Shown piece by piece: positions 1 through 6,079 of a stretch of 6,079 bases of DNA. Location of the stretch: the NCBI GenBank assembly GCA_945946715.1, contig CAMEWU010000144.1, forward strand, positions 1 through 6,079, given 5' to 3'. Both the position numbers and the translations under genes were made by a program. The notes beneath the pieces were generated by a model that made no database searches, had not been told where the DNA came from, and was given only the letters and a program-made list of their open reading frames with translations. Within the stretch, counting starts at the first letter, position 1, and the number at the start of each line of letters is the position of its first letter. Origin of the DNA: an uncultured Clostridium sp. GTDB taxonomy: Bacteria; Bacillota; Clostridia; Lachnospirales; Lachnospiraceae.

Positions 1-1
1 C

Positions 2-658
2 GGAGAAGTAGAGATTCATGCCCTACAAAATGTGAATTTTGAAATTGAACAAGGAGAATTTTGTGTAATTGTAGGGGCTTCCGGGGCAGGAAAAACTACA
101 ATTTTGAATATTTTGGGAGGAATGGATACCCTAACAGAGGGAAAAGTTTTTTTAGATGAACAGGAAATCTCTTCATTAAATAAGAAGCAACTGACTACAT
201 ATCGGCGTTATGATGTGGGATTTGTATTTCAATTTTATAATCTGGTACAGAATTTGACCGCTTTAGAAAATGTTGAGTTGGCAGCACAGATTTGTAAAAA
301 TCCTTTAGACGCAGAAACAGTATTGAAACAGGTAGGATTAGAACATCGAATGGCGAATTTTCCTGCTCAGCTTTCTGGAGGAGAACAGCAGAGAGTAGCA
401 ATTGCCAGAGCGTTGGCAAAGAATCCTAAGTTGTTGCTTTGTGATGAACCTACAGGCGCATTGGATTATAATACGGGAAAAGCAGTATTAAAGCTATTGC
501 AGGATACTTGTCGTAAAAGTGGTATGACAGTTGTGGTGATTACCCACAATCAGGCTTTAACAGCTATGGCAGATCGGATTATTACGGTTAAAAGTGGAAC
601 TGTTGGGAAGATGATATTAAATAATCATATTGTAGACATAGAAGATATTGAATGGTGA
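2..658 (+). CDS. ABC transporter ATP-binding protein, LolD/MacB type (5' end cut by window)
   Basis: This is the cytoplasmic ATPase that powers an FtsX-type (type VII, MacB/LolCDE-like) ABC system. Counting from the first visible codon at 2, it shows Walker A GASGAGKT (25-32), Q-loop Gln77 in FVFQFYNL, signature LSGGEQQ (124-130), Walker B LLLCDE (Asp148, catalytic Glu149), D-loop GALD and switch His182 in ITHN. All nucleotide-binding motifs are intact. The frame is open to the window edge and reads GEVEIHALQNV before the GTG at 32. That matches the family's usual N-terminal strand, so GTG 32 is internal and probably only 10-20 residues, including the A-loop aromatic, are missing. The C-terminus VDIEDIEW resembles the tail common in clostridial members. 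The permease gene follows after six bases, so the two are almost certainly an operon and a complex, probably two ATPases per permease. The substrate is unknown. Family assignment is secure; a more specific gene name is not supported. Confidence 0.96.
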   Translation, partial: GEVEIHALQNVNFEIEQGEFCVIVGASGAGKTTILNILGGMDTLTEGKVFLDEQEISSLNKKQLTTYRRYDVGFVFQFYNLVQNLTALENVELAAQICKNPLDAETVLKQVGLEHRMANFPAQLSGGEQQRVAIARALAKNPKLLLCDEPTGALDYNTGKAVLKLLQDTCRKSGMTVVVITHNQALTAMADRIITVKSGTVGKMILNNHIVDIEDIEW

Positions 659-659
659 T
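654..659 (+). promoter_or_regulatory. Probable ribosome binding site overlapping the ATPase stop codon
   Basis: GGTGAT lies six bases before the permease ATG and overlaps the ATPase TGA stop. It is not the classic GGAGG core, but it is complementary to the ATCACC part of the usual bacterial 16S 3' end. No better Shine-Dalgarno sequence precedes this start. The weak site and the six-base gap suggest that ribosomes finishing the ATPase help start the permease (translational coupling). This is inference from the sequence only. Confidence 0.45.
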
Positions 660-664
660 AAAGA

Positions 665-3600
665 ATGAAATCGTTACTTAGGAAATCAACTGTTCGGGAA
701 ATTAAAGAAAGTTTTGGCCGATTTTTTGCAATTTTTGCAATTATTGCATTAGGAGTTGGCTTTTTTTCTGGTGTAAAAATAACGAAACAAACCATGGTAA
801 ATACTATTAATCAGTATTTGAAAGAGAAGAATTTTTTTGATTTTCATTTGCTCTCAACTATTGGATTTGAAGAAGAGGATATAGAAGCTTTTTCAGAGGA
901 AAAAGATGTACGATATGCAGAAGGGGTATACACGTTTGATGCTTTGTATACCGGGATCGGAAATAATGAGATTGTTTTAAAAACTTATTCTATGCCAGAG
1001 CATATTAATGGGCTTCGTTTAGTTTCCGGCAGATTGCCGGAATCTGCTTCAGAGTGTGTATTGGATGCTGGGTTGAATATGCCAATAGAGTTGGGAAGTG
1101 TAATTTCTCTGACAGAAAATAATGATGAAGATACTTTTGATTCTTTTACGGAAAGAAAATTTACAGTTGTGGGGACCGTAGATTCCTCTTATTATTTAAA
1201 TTTTGAACGTGGCACCACTTCTATAGGAACTGGCAAAGTAGAGGGATTTGTTTATGTTCTGCCGGAAGCCTTTTCCTTTGAGTATTATACAGATGTCTTT
1301 ATTTGTTTTGAACAGGACTATGATATTTATTCTCAGGAATATAAGGATTATATAGATGAAAAAGAAGAAGAATGGGAAGAAATCTGTGAAAGCAGAATAG
1401 ATATTCGATATAACAATTTAAGAAATGATGCACAAGAAGATTTGAATGATGCCAAACAAGAGTTGGAGAATAAAAAGGAAGAAGGAGAAGAAAAACTATC
1501 AGATGCATATACAGAATTATTGGATGCGGAGAATCAGGTGAATGAAGGTAGAACTTCTTTGGATATAGCATGGACTACATATTATAATCAAGAAGATGAA
1601 CTGGCTGTTCAGGAAGAACAGCTGACTGCAAAGGAACAGGAAATTTCTCAGCAGGAGTCGGATTTACAGATAGCAATGCAGCAGATACCACAGGAACAGC
1701 AAAGCTTCTTTACTTCTATGTTGCAAACCTATCAGCAGGCAGGGATAGAAGAAAGAAATTCTTTGCAGGAGCAGTGGGGAATGATGCCGGAATTGCAACC
1801 ATTTCTTTCGTTGATACTAGGAAGTGTTCAGTTAGAAGAAGGAAAAAATACATTGGCAGAGGCACGATTCCAGTTAGAAGAAGGGAAGAAACAGTTATCC
1901 GAAGGTAGGACTGAACTGGTGAAACAAGAACAGGAATGGGAAGAAGCAAAGACAGAAGTGGAAGATGGCTGGCAGGATTATGAAGAGTCGAAAGCTGAAT
2001 TTCAGAAAAAAATAGGAGAAGCAGAAGAAGAGATTGTAGATGCCCAGAAGAAAGTAGATGATTTAGAGGAACCGGATACTTATGTTTTGGGAAGAGAAAC
2101 CAATGTAGGATATGTGTGCTTTGAAAGCGACTCTGATATTGTAGAAGCAGTTGCCAGGGTATTTCCTGTATTTTTTATTCTGGTGGCAGCGTTGGTTTGT
2201 ATGACAACAATGAATCGGATGGTAGAAGAGCAGAGAACTCAAATTGGTGTACTAAAGGCATTGGGATATTCGGAATCGGATATTATGGGTAAATTTATGT
2301 TTTATGCAGGAAGTGCTGCTTTATTAGGGTGTGTGATGGGGTATATGACAGGCACGATTGTATTTCCTAAAGTAATATGGACAGCATATCGCTTAATGTA
2401 TCAGCAGCATGCCTTGAAATATGTGTTTAATTGGAAATTAGCGTTAATTGCGATTCTGGTATCCTTATTGTGTTCTATTGGTACAACCTGGCTTTCCTGT
2501 CGCTATGAATTGAAAGAAAATGCTGCCGGTCTTATGCGAGGTAAAGCACCAAAAGCAGGAAAACGTGTATTTTTGGAGCATGTTCCATTTATATGGAAGC
2601 GATTGAAATTTCTTCATAAAGTTTCAATACGAAATCTGTTACGTTATAAAAAAAGGTTTTTTATGATGGTAATTGGTATTAGCGGATGTACAGCACTATT
2701 GTTGACTGGATTCGGTATTAAAGATTCTATTGCCGGTTTTGCAGAACAGCAATATGAAGAAATACAGATATTAGATGGAACCATAGAATTGAAAGAATCA
2801 CTGGGAAAAGAGAAACGAAAAGAGTTAGAAGAATCTTTGGTAAAAGTGGCAGAAGAAAGTATGTATGTCAGTGAATCATCCTGGGACCTGGTGACAGAAA
2901 ATGCTGTTAAAAATGTCAATATGGTAATTCCGGAAACTGCAGATACCATTGGATCATTTATACAATTAAAAACAGTAACAGGAAATCCGATTCCATTTCC
3001 ATCAGAGAATGAGGCTGTAATTAATAGTAGTTTAGCAGATAGTTATCAGATTGATGTGGGAGATGAAATTGTACTGCGCAATGAATCCATGCAGGAATTA
3101 CGGGTGACAGTTTCCGGTATATTTAATAATCATGTGTATAATTATGTATTTCTTTCACCAAAAACCTATGAACAGCAGTTGGGAGAAAGTCCGGAATATA
3201 AGACTATTTATGTAAATTATAAATCGGATATTGATGCACATCAGGCTGCCGCTGAATTGATGCAGGAGGAACAGGTGATTTCAACAGAAATCTTCCAAGA
3301 TACGAAGGTACGTTTGACGACTATGATGAGTAGTTTGAATTATGTAGTATTACTAATTATTATTTGTGCCGCAGGTTTAGCGTTTATTGTTATGTATAAT
3401 CTGACTAATATTAACATTACAGAACGTGTACGGGAAATAGCAACTATAAAAGTCTTGGGATTTTATCCAAAGGAAACGGCCTCTTATGTATTTCGTGAAA
3501 ATGTTGCTTTGACTGCCATTGGTACACTGTTGGGATTGATTTTAGGAGTGTTTCTTCATCGGTTTGTGATGAGTCAGATTCATGTAGATATGGTATCTTT

Positions 3601-3736
3601 TGATATACAGATTCTACCACTCAGTTATGTTTATAGCGTAGTATTGACTTTTGCATTTAATTGTTTTGTTAATATAGTGATGACTGGAAAACTGGAGAAA
3701 ATTAATATGGCAGAATCTTTGAAATCGGTAGATTAA
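665..3736 (+). CDS. Giant FtsX-like ABC transporter permease with extracellular coiled-coil arms
   Basis: This is the membrane partner of the preceding ATPase. The 1023 residues contain eight likely TM segments: about 17-38, 498-514, 543-564, 591-611, 664-684, 888-912, 945-965 and 985-1007. This is two FtsX halves in one chain. Each half has one TM, an extracellular region, then a three-TM FtsX domain. Coupling-helix-like sequences follow the first TM of each FtsX domain: EEQRTQIGVLKALGY (521-535) and RVREIATIKVLGF (921-933). The first extracellular region (about 40-495) has a MacB_PCD-like part to about 215, then a charged coiled coil at about 245-470, broken near 337-387 by a less charged segment. 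The second (about 690-885) is a smaller MacB_PCD-like domain. MacB/LolC-type permeases have four TMs and are shorter; fused eight-TM forms are common in Firmicutes. There is no cleavable signal peptide; TM1 acts as anchor. The start ATG 665 follows in-frame tandem stops TGA-TAA, so no longer start is possible. Likely roles are export of lipid or peptide or mechanical signalling at the wall. The substrate is unknown. Confidence 0.93.
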   Translation: MKSLLRKSTVREIKESFGRFFAIFAIIALGVGFFSGVKITKQTMVNTINQYLKEKNFFDFHLLSTIGFEEEDIEAFSEEKDVRYAEGVYTFDALYTGIGNNEIVLKTYSMPEHINGLRLVSGRLPESASECVLDAGLNMPIELGSVISLTENNDEDTFDSFTERKFTVVGTVDSSYYLNFERGTTSIGTGKVEGFVYVLPEAFSFEYYTDVFICFEQDYDIYSQEYKDYIDEKEEEWEEICESRIDIRYNNLRNDAQEDLNDAKQELENKKEEGEEKLSDAYTELLDAENQVNEGRTSLDIAWTTYYNQEDELAVQEEQLTAKEQEISQQESDLQIAMQQIPQEQQSFFTSMLQTYQQAGIEERNSLQEQWGMMPELQPFLSLILGSVQLEEGKNTLAEARFQLEEGKKQLSEGRTELVKQEQEWEEAKTEVEDGWQDYEESKAEFQKKIGEAEEEIVDAQKKVDDLEEPDTYVLGRETNVGYVCFESDSDIVEAVARVFPVFFILVAALVCMTTMNRMVEEQRTQIGVLKALGYSESDIMGKFMFYAGSAALLGCVMGYMTGTIVFPKVIWTAYRLMYQQHALKYVFNWKLALIAILVSLLCSIGTTWLSCRYELKENAAGLMRGKAPKAGKRVFLEHVPFIWKRLKFLHKVSIRNLLRYKKRFFMMVIGISGCTALLLTGFGIKDSIAGFAEQQYEEIQILDGTIELKESLGKEKRKELEESLVKVAEESMYVSESSWDLVTENAVKNVNMVIPETADTIGSFIQLKTVTGNPIPFPSENEAVINSSLADSYQIDVGDEIVLRNESMQELRVTVSGIFNNHVYNYVFLSPKTYEQQLGESPEYKTIYVNYKSDIDAHQAAAELMQEEQVISTEIFQDTKVRLTTMMSSLNYVVLLIIICAAGLAFIVMYNLTNINITERVREIATIKVLGFYPKETASYVFRENVALTAIGTLLGLILGVFLHRFVMSQIHVDMVSFDIQILPLSYVYSVVLTFAFNCFVNIVMTGKLEKINMAESLKSVD
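1397..2074 (+). other. Coding segment for the permease's extracellular coiled coil
   Basis: This segment codes for permease residues about 245-470. It is dominated by Glu, Lys, Gln and Asp with regularly spaced Leu/Ala/Val and very little Pro, as expected for long helices. Two helical stretches of similar length (about 245-335 and 388-470) flank a segment richer in Phe, Met, Leu and Pro (337-387). This suggests an antiparallel hairpin with a distinct tip. The coding strand is strongly purine-rich here (many GAA/GAG/AAA/CAG codons). Helix boundaries are estimated by eye. Confidence 0.75.
1829..1912 (+). repeat. Tandem 14-residue repeat within the coiled coil
   Basis: Permease residues 389-402 and 403-416 are consecutive 14-residue units (two heptads each) starting QLEEGK, with 9 of 14 residues identical. 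At the DNA level the 14-mer CAGTTAGAAGAAGG occurs at 1829-1842 and again at 1871-1884, exactly 42 bases later. More degenerate units of similar character occur in the first arm, around residues 255-300. This suggests that the ascending arm grew by internal duplication. Confidence 0.7.
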
Positions 3737-3856
3737 AACATGGTATGAGAATTGAGAAAAGGTATGATCTTGGAATTATGAATGCAATGTGAACACACTG
3801 TTAATTCTTAAAAAAGTAGTAGGAAAATGCAAAAAGATATTGTAAGATAGAAATAG

Positions 3857-3862
3857 TATAAC
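3857..3862 (+). promoter_or_regulatory. Weak candidate -10 box for the diguanylate cyclase gene
   Basis: TATAAC matches five of six positions of the sigma-A -10 consensus and would give a leader of roughly 34 bases. There is no convincing -35 at 16-18 bases upstream; the nearest TTG-type box, TTGTAA at 3840-3845, is only 11 bases away. Nothing else in the 166-base gap (3737-3902) is recognisable: there is no GC-rich hairpin with a T-run after the permease gene and no riboswitch core. The cyclase gene may have its own weak or activator-dependent promoter, or may be read through from upstream. Confidence 0.22.
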
Positions 3863-3890
3863 AATTGATGATTTCGTGATTGGGTATTGA

Positions 3891-3896
3891 TGGGGT
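3891..3896 (+). promoter_or_regulatory. Ribosome binding site for the diguanylate cyclase gene
   Basis: TGGGGT includes a GGGG run seven bases before ATG 3903. It is a moderate Shine-Dalgarno match. It supports this ATG, as does the in-frame TGA at 3888-3890, which leaves only four codons between stop and start. Confidence 0.5.
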
Positions 3897-3902
3897 AATA
3901 AA

Positions 3903-5903
3903 ATGAAGCGGTTGAATATTGCATTATTTGTAAGTGAATTTGAAGATTCGTTTGCCGATACACTGTGTCAGGGGGCAGTGAAGGCCATTAAAGAATTGGA
4001 TTATAATCTGTTCATTTTTCCGGGGAAATTTCTTGATGATAGAATGAGTCCGGTTTATGAGGATAATTATGCATATCAGCATAATTGTCTATTTCAGTTT
4101 ATTTCAGAAAAGAATATTGATGTGGCTATTATCAATTTGGGAAATATAGGTTCTCAGTTGAGTGCGGAAGAAAAAAAGAAATTTTTGGAGATGATATCGG
4201 TTCCTGTTGTCTTGGTTTCTGATACGATTGAAGGATATTCCAGTGTTAATTTCGAAAATAGTTCCGGAATTGCACAGGGGATAGAGCACTTAATTAAAAA
4301 ACATCATAAAAAGCATTTTGGTTATGTCAGTGGGCCAAGTAGTAATATTGATGCTGTAGAGCGCCAGCAGGAATTTGAACAGGTAATGAAGAATAATGGT
4401 TTCTTGCCAAATCAGTATAAGATAGCAGAAGGAGATTTTTCTTGTAATTGTACAGATGCAATCGAAACCCTGCTTGAGGAATATCCTGAGATTGATGCAT
4501 TGATTTGTGCGAATGATATGATGAGTTATGCGGCATATCAGGTAGTTCAAGCCAAGGGAATGATGGTAGGAAGAGACATTGCAATTGTAGGTTTTGATGA
4601 TGCACCATATTCCAGTCAGATTAAACCGGGACTAACTACAGTAAAAGCAGATCCTTCTCTGTTAGGATATAAAGCAGTTGGTTTGTGTAAAGATGCATTG
4701 AATGGAAATATACAAAATCAGATGGTAGATACTACTTTTGTGGTTCGTGGTTCTTGTGGCTGCGAAAGCCATGAAAGATTAGAGAAGACCTATGATAATA
4801 TTGACTTACAGGCAGAACGGGATTCGATTACAAATACACTGGTTTCGATATCCAGAAATCTTTTGAACTATGAAGAGGAAAATCATAAAATTTATTATAT
4901 GATATTGAACAGCCTGTGTAAGGTAAATATTCAAAGTGTATATTTATATACATTTATTGAAGAAATTGAACATAAAAAGGGAACTGTATGGACGAAGCCG
5001 GAGAAGGTCCATTTACAGGCATATTATCGGGAACCGTATACCCGGGTTCCGGAGATTGTATATCAGCCAATGCCTGTACATTATTATCCGGTTAATTCAG
5101 AGGACATTGTCGAAATAGATGCAGATCAACAGGAGATTCCATTTGACCAGATTTTTAATAACGCATATATGGAAAATGATAAGCAGCAGATTCAGGTGGT
5201 TACATTGTTATATGCCGGTGAAATACAATATGGATTTCTTGTGTGGGATATAAAAGAGGAATTCTTAGGTTATATTGGACAATTATCATATCAGATATCT
5301 AATGCATTAAAAACAAACAAGTTGTTACAGCATAAGAATAAAATGGCTGCAGCGTTAGAAGAGAGCTTACAGCAAGTGCAGGAAAAGAATTCTATTTTGG
5401 AAGAAATTTCAAAAATTGATGAATTGACCCAGATTTACAACCGGCGTGGTTTTATGGATAGTATGAAACGAAATGTAATATTAAAAGGGAATGCCGGCAA
5501 GCGGGCGATTGCAATCTATGCAGATATGAATGATTTGAAACTGGTAAATGATCAGTTTGGGCATGAAGAAGGAGATTATGCTTTGAAACTGATTGGACAA
5601 ATTCTACGGGAAGCAATTCATGATATGAATGGGAATGGTGAAGTTGGCCGAATTGGCGGTGATGAGTTCTGTGCATATATTATTACAGATTTGCCAAATA
5701 GTGAGGCCATGCTTCGAAGAAATATCGATGAAATAACCGAACGTATGAACCGAGAGAATGATAAGCCATATTTTATCAGTATGTCAGCCGGTATGAAGCA
5801 TTTTACATGTTCGGCAGAAGTAAATATTTCATATGAATTGGAGCAGGCAGACGCACAGTTATATAAGTATAAAAAGAATAAGCGAAAGAGTATTTTGAAA
5901 TAA
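3903..5903 (+). CDS. Diguanylate cyclase with LacI-like (type I periplasmic-binding-fold) cytoplasmic sensor
   Basis: This enzyme is predicted to make c-di-GMP from two GTP in response to a ligand. Residues about 1-285 form a LacI/GalR-like sugar-binding fold, with family marks ICAND (201-205), GFDD (230-233), PGLTTV (242-247) and a closing RGSCGC (282-287). There is no helix-turn-helix and no signal peptide, and an in-frame TGA at 3888-3890 rules out an N-terminal DNA-binding extension. Residues about 300-470 look like a divergent GAF-like region. A signalling helix (about 470-503) leads to the GGDEF domain (about 504-660). That domain has DELTQIYNRRGF (506-517), metal-ligand Asp541, substrate-contact Asn549 and Asp558 at the spacing seen in PleD, and the motif GRIGGDEF (582-589). 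Catalytic residues are intact. The RxxD product-inhibition site is replaced by NGNG (576-579). The C-terminus has the usual AD..LYKYK ending. Similar sensor-cyclase fusions are known in Clostridia. The ligand is unknown, probably a sugar-like small molecule by family analogy. The gene lies 166 bases after the permease, so operon membership is uncertain. Confidence 0.95.
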   Translation: MKRLNIALFVSEFEDSFADTLCQGAVKAIKELDYNLFIFPGKFLDDRMSPVYEDNYAYQHNCLFQFISEKNIDVAIINLGNIGSQLSAEEKKKFLEMISVPVVLVSDTIEGYSSVNFENSSGIAQGIEHLIKKHHKKHFGYVSGPSSNIDAVERQQEFEQVMKNNGFLPNQYKIAEGDFSCNCTDAIETLLEEYPEIDALICANDMMSYAAYQVVQAKGMMVGRDIAIVGFDDAPYSSQIKPGLTTVKADPSLLGYKAVGLCKDALNGNIQNQMVDTTFVVRGSCGCESHERLEKTYDNIDLQAERDSITNTLVSISRNLLNYEEENHKIYYMILNSLCKVNIQSVYLYTFIEEIEHKKGTVWTKPEKVHLQAYYREPYTRVPEIVYQPMPVHYYPVNSEDIVEIDADQQEIPFDQIFNNAYMENDKQQIQVVTLLYAGEIQYGFLVWDIKEEFLGYIGQLSYQISNALKTNKLLQHKNKMAAALEESLQQVQEKNSILEEISKIDELTQIYNRRGFMDSMKRNVILKGNAGKRAIAIYADMNDLKLVNDQFGHEEGDYALKLIGQILREAIHDMNGNGEVGRIGGDEFCAYIITDLPNSEAMLRRNIDEITERMNRENDKPYFISMSAGMKHFTCSAEVNISYELEQADAQLYKYKKNKRKSILK

Positions 5904-5948
5904 AAATAGAAAGAAATCAAAAATGTGTAAAAATAGTTGTGTTTCCCC

Positions 5949-5977
5949 TTGACAGGTTTCGGAACATTTGCTATTAT
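5949..5977 (+). promoter_or_regulatory. Strong sigma-A promoter for tRNA-Arg
   Basis: A perfect -35 TTGACA (5949-5954) is followed by a 17-base spacer and -10 TATTAT (5972-5977, five of six consensus positions). Transcription should begin near 5984-5986, about 46 bases before the mature tRNA. AAAAA tracts at 5919-5923 and 5929-5933, ten bases apart, lie where an UP element would contact the polymerase alpha subunit. This layout fits a highly expressed stable-RNA promoter. No terminator for the upstream cyclase gene is visible between 5904 and 5948. Confidence 0.9.
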
Positions 5978-5984
5978 ATTCAAC

Positions 5985-6012
5985 GTTGAGTGCTGAAGTA
6001 TCAGTACTTAAC
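5985..6012 (+). promoter_or_regulatory. 12-bp hairpin at the 5' end of the tRNA-Arg leader
   Basis: Arm GTTGAGTGCTGA (5985-5996) pairs along its full length with TCAGTACTTAAC (6001-6012): ten Watson-Crick pairs, two G-U pairs and a four-base AGTA loop. It begins at the predicted transcription start. No T-run follows, so it is not an intrinsic terminator. A small second stem follows: ACAAC (6014-6018) with GTTGT (6024-6028), ending just before the RNase P cleavage site at 6030/6031. Its role is unknown; a 5'-end stabilising or processing structure is a reasonable guess. Confidence 0.6.
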
Positions 6013-6030
6013 AACAACTATATGTTGTAT

Positions 6031-6079
6031 GCGTGCTTAGCTCAGCTGGATAGAGCGTTTGGCTACGGACCAAAAGGCC
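6031..6079 (+). tRNA. tRNA-Arg (anticodon ACG), 3' part cut by window end
   Basis: The acceptor 5' strand GCGTGCT (6031-6037) is followed by TA. The D arm has stem GCTC/GAGC (6040-6043 and 6053-6056) around AGCTGGATA. The anticodon arm has stem TTTGG/CCAAA (6058-6062 and 6070-6074) around loop CTACGGA. The anticodon is ACG at 6065-6067, so it decodes Arg CGN codons after A34-to-inosine editing by TadA. The variable region AGGCC runs to the last base; the T arm and acceptor 3' strand lie outside the window. All visible stems are perfectly paired, so the gene looks functional. Confidence 0.96.

Noticed and set aside
32..34. GTG 32 as the ATPase start codon
   Set aside because: The frame is open upstream to the window edge and encodes typical ABC N-terminal residues (GEVEIHALQNV), so GTG 32 is an internal Val codon and the gene is cut by the window.
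1299..1949. Reverse-strand open frames opposite the coiled-coil coding region
   Set aside because: The Glu/Lys/Gln-rich sense strand reads as Leu/Phe/Ser-rich in antisense with few stops; they are compositional shadows.
665..3736. BceAB-type bacitracin-resistance permease
   Set aside because: BceB proteins have ten TM segments, one large extracellular domain between TM7 and TM8, and an adjacent two-component system; this protein has eight TMs, two extracellular regions, and no kinase or regulator nearby.
3840..3862. TTGTAA / TATAAC as a paired -35/-10 promoter
   Set aside because: The spacer is only 11 bases, too short for a sigma-A promoter; only the -10-like box is retained, at low confidence.
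3864..3892. Direct repeat ATTGATG (3864-3870 and 3886-3892) before the cyclase start as an operator
   Set aside because: Seven-base AT-rich repeats 22 bases apart are expected by chance in this composition, and the second copy overlaps the ribosome binding site.
3737..3902. c-di-GMP riboswitch or other structured leader upstream of the cyclase gene
   Set aside because: No GEMM-type conserved core or long paired stems are visible; the region is AT-rich with only short chance complementarities.
3903..5903. Calling the third gene a LacI-family transcriptional repressor
   Set aside because: There is no N-terminal helix-turn-helix, and the C-terminal 160 residues are an intact GGDEF domain.
5618..5983. 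121-codon reverse-strand open frame across the end of the cyclase gene
   Set aside because: It lies antisense to the conserved GGDEF coding region and the tRNA promoter, and its translation is low-complexity Phe/Tyr/Ser-rich with no recognisable domain.
5985..6012. The leader hairpin as a rho-independent terminator for the cyclase gene
   Set aside because: No T-run follows on either strand, and the hairpin lies downstream of the strong tRNA promoter, where it would block the tRNA.
6031..6079. tRNA-Arg as an integration (att) site of a mobile element
   Set aside because: tRNA genes are common targets, but the 3' half is outside the window and no integrase or repeated tRNA end is visible.

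Overview
The window is about 36-38% GC by eye. All supported genes lie on the + strand and are densely packed. The sequence style suggests a low-GC anaerobic Firmicute of the class Clostridia, probably a Lachnospiraceae-like gut bacterium. The signs are a LolD/MacB-type ATPase ending in an 'IEW' tail beside a giant FtsX permease, a LacI-like sensor fused to a GGDEF domain with an 'RGSCGC' motif, and a consensus sigma-A promoter driving a tRNA. The taxonomy is inferred from protein style only; no marker gene is present.

Region 1 (2-3736) is a two-gene ABC export/mechanotransmission module. It starts with an ATPase missing only its first residues at the window edge. Six bases later comes a 1023-residue, eight-TM permease with two FtsX domains and a very long extracellular coiled coil (about residues 245-470). 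The two genes are in the same reading frame, separated by tandem stops TGA-TAA, and are probably translationally coupled. The ATPase would drive conformational change in the permease, whose extracytoplasmic arms would act on a lipid, peptide or cell-wall partner. The substrate cannot be read from the sequence.

Region 2 (3737-3902) is a 166-base gap with no convincing terminator or riboswitch and only a weak -10-like box.

Region 3 (3903-5903) encodes a 666-residue cytoplasmic diguanylate cyclase. It has a LacI/periplasmic-binding-like sensor without a DNA-binding domain, a GAF-like middle region, a signalling helix and a catalytically intact GGDEF domain lacking the canonical RxxD inhibitory site. 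It probably converts a small-molecule signal into c-di-GMP. No sequence feature ties it functionally to the ABC module.

Region 4 (5904-6079) holds a near-consensus sigma-A promoter, a leader whose predicted first bases form a 12-bp hairpin, and the 5' two thirds of tRNA-Arg(ACG), cut by the window end.

No CRISPR, mobile element, phage gene or clearly new system was found. The most noteworthy items are the coiled-coil permease, the HTH-less LacI-like/GGDEF sensor with two CxC motifs, and the structured tRNA leader.
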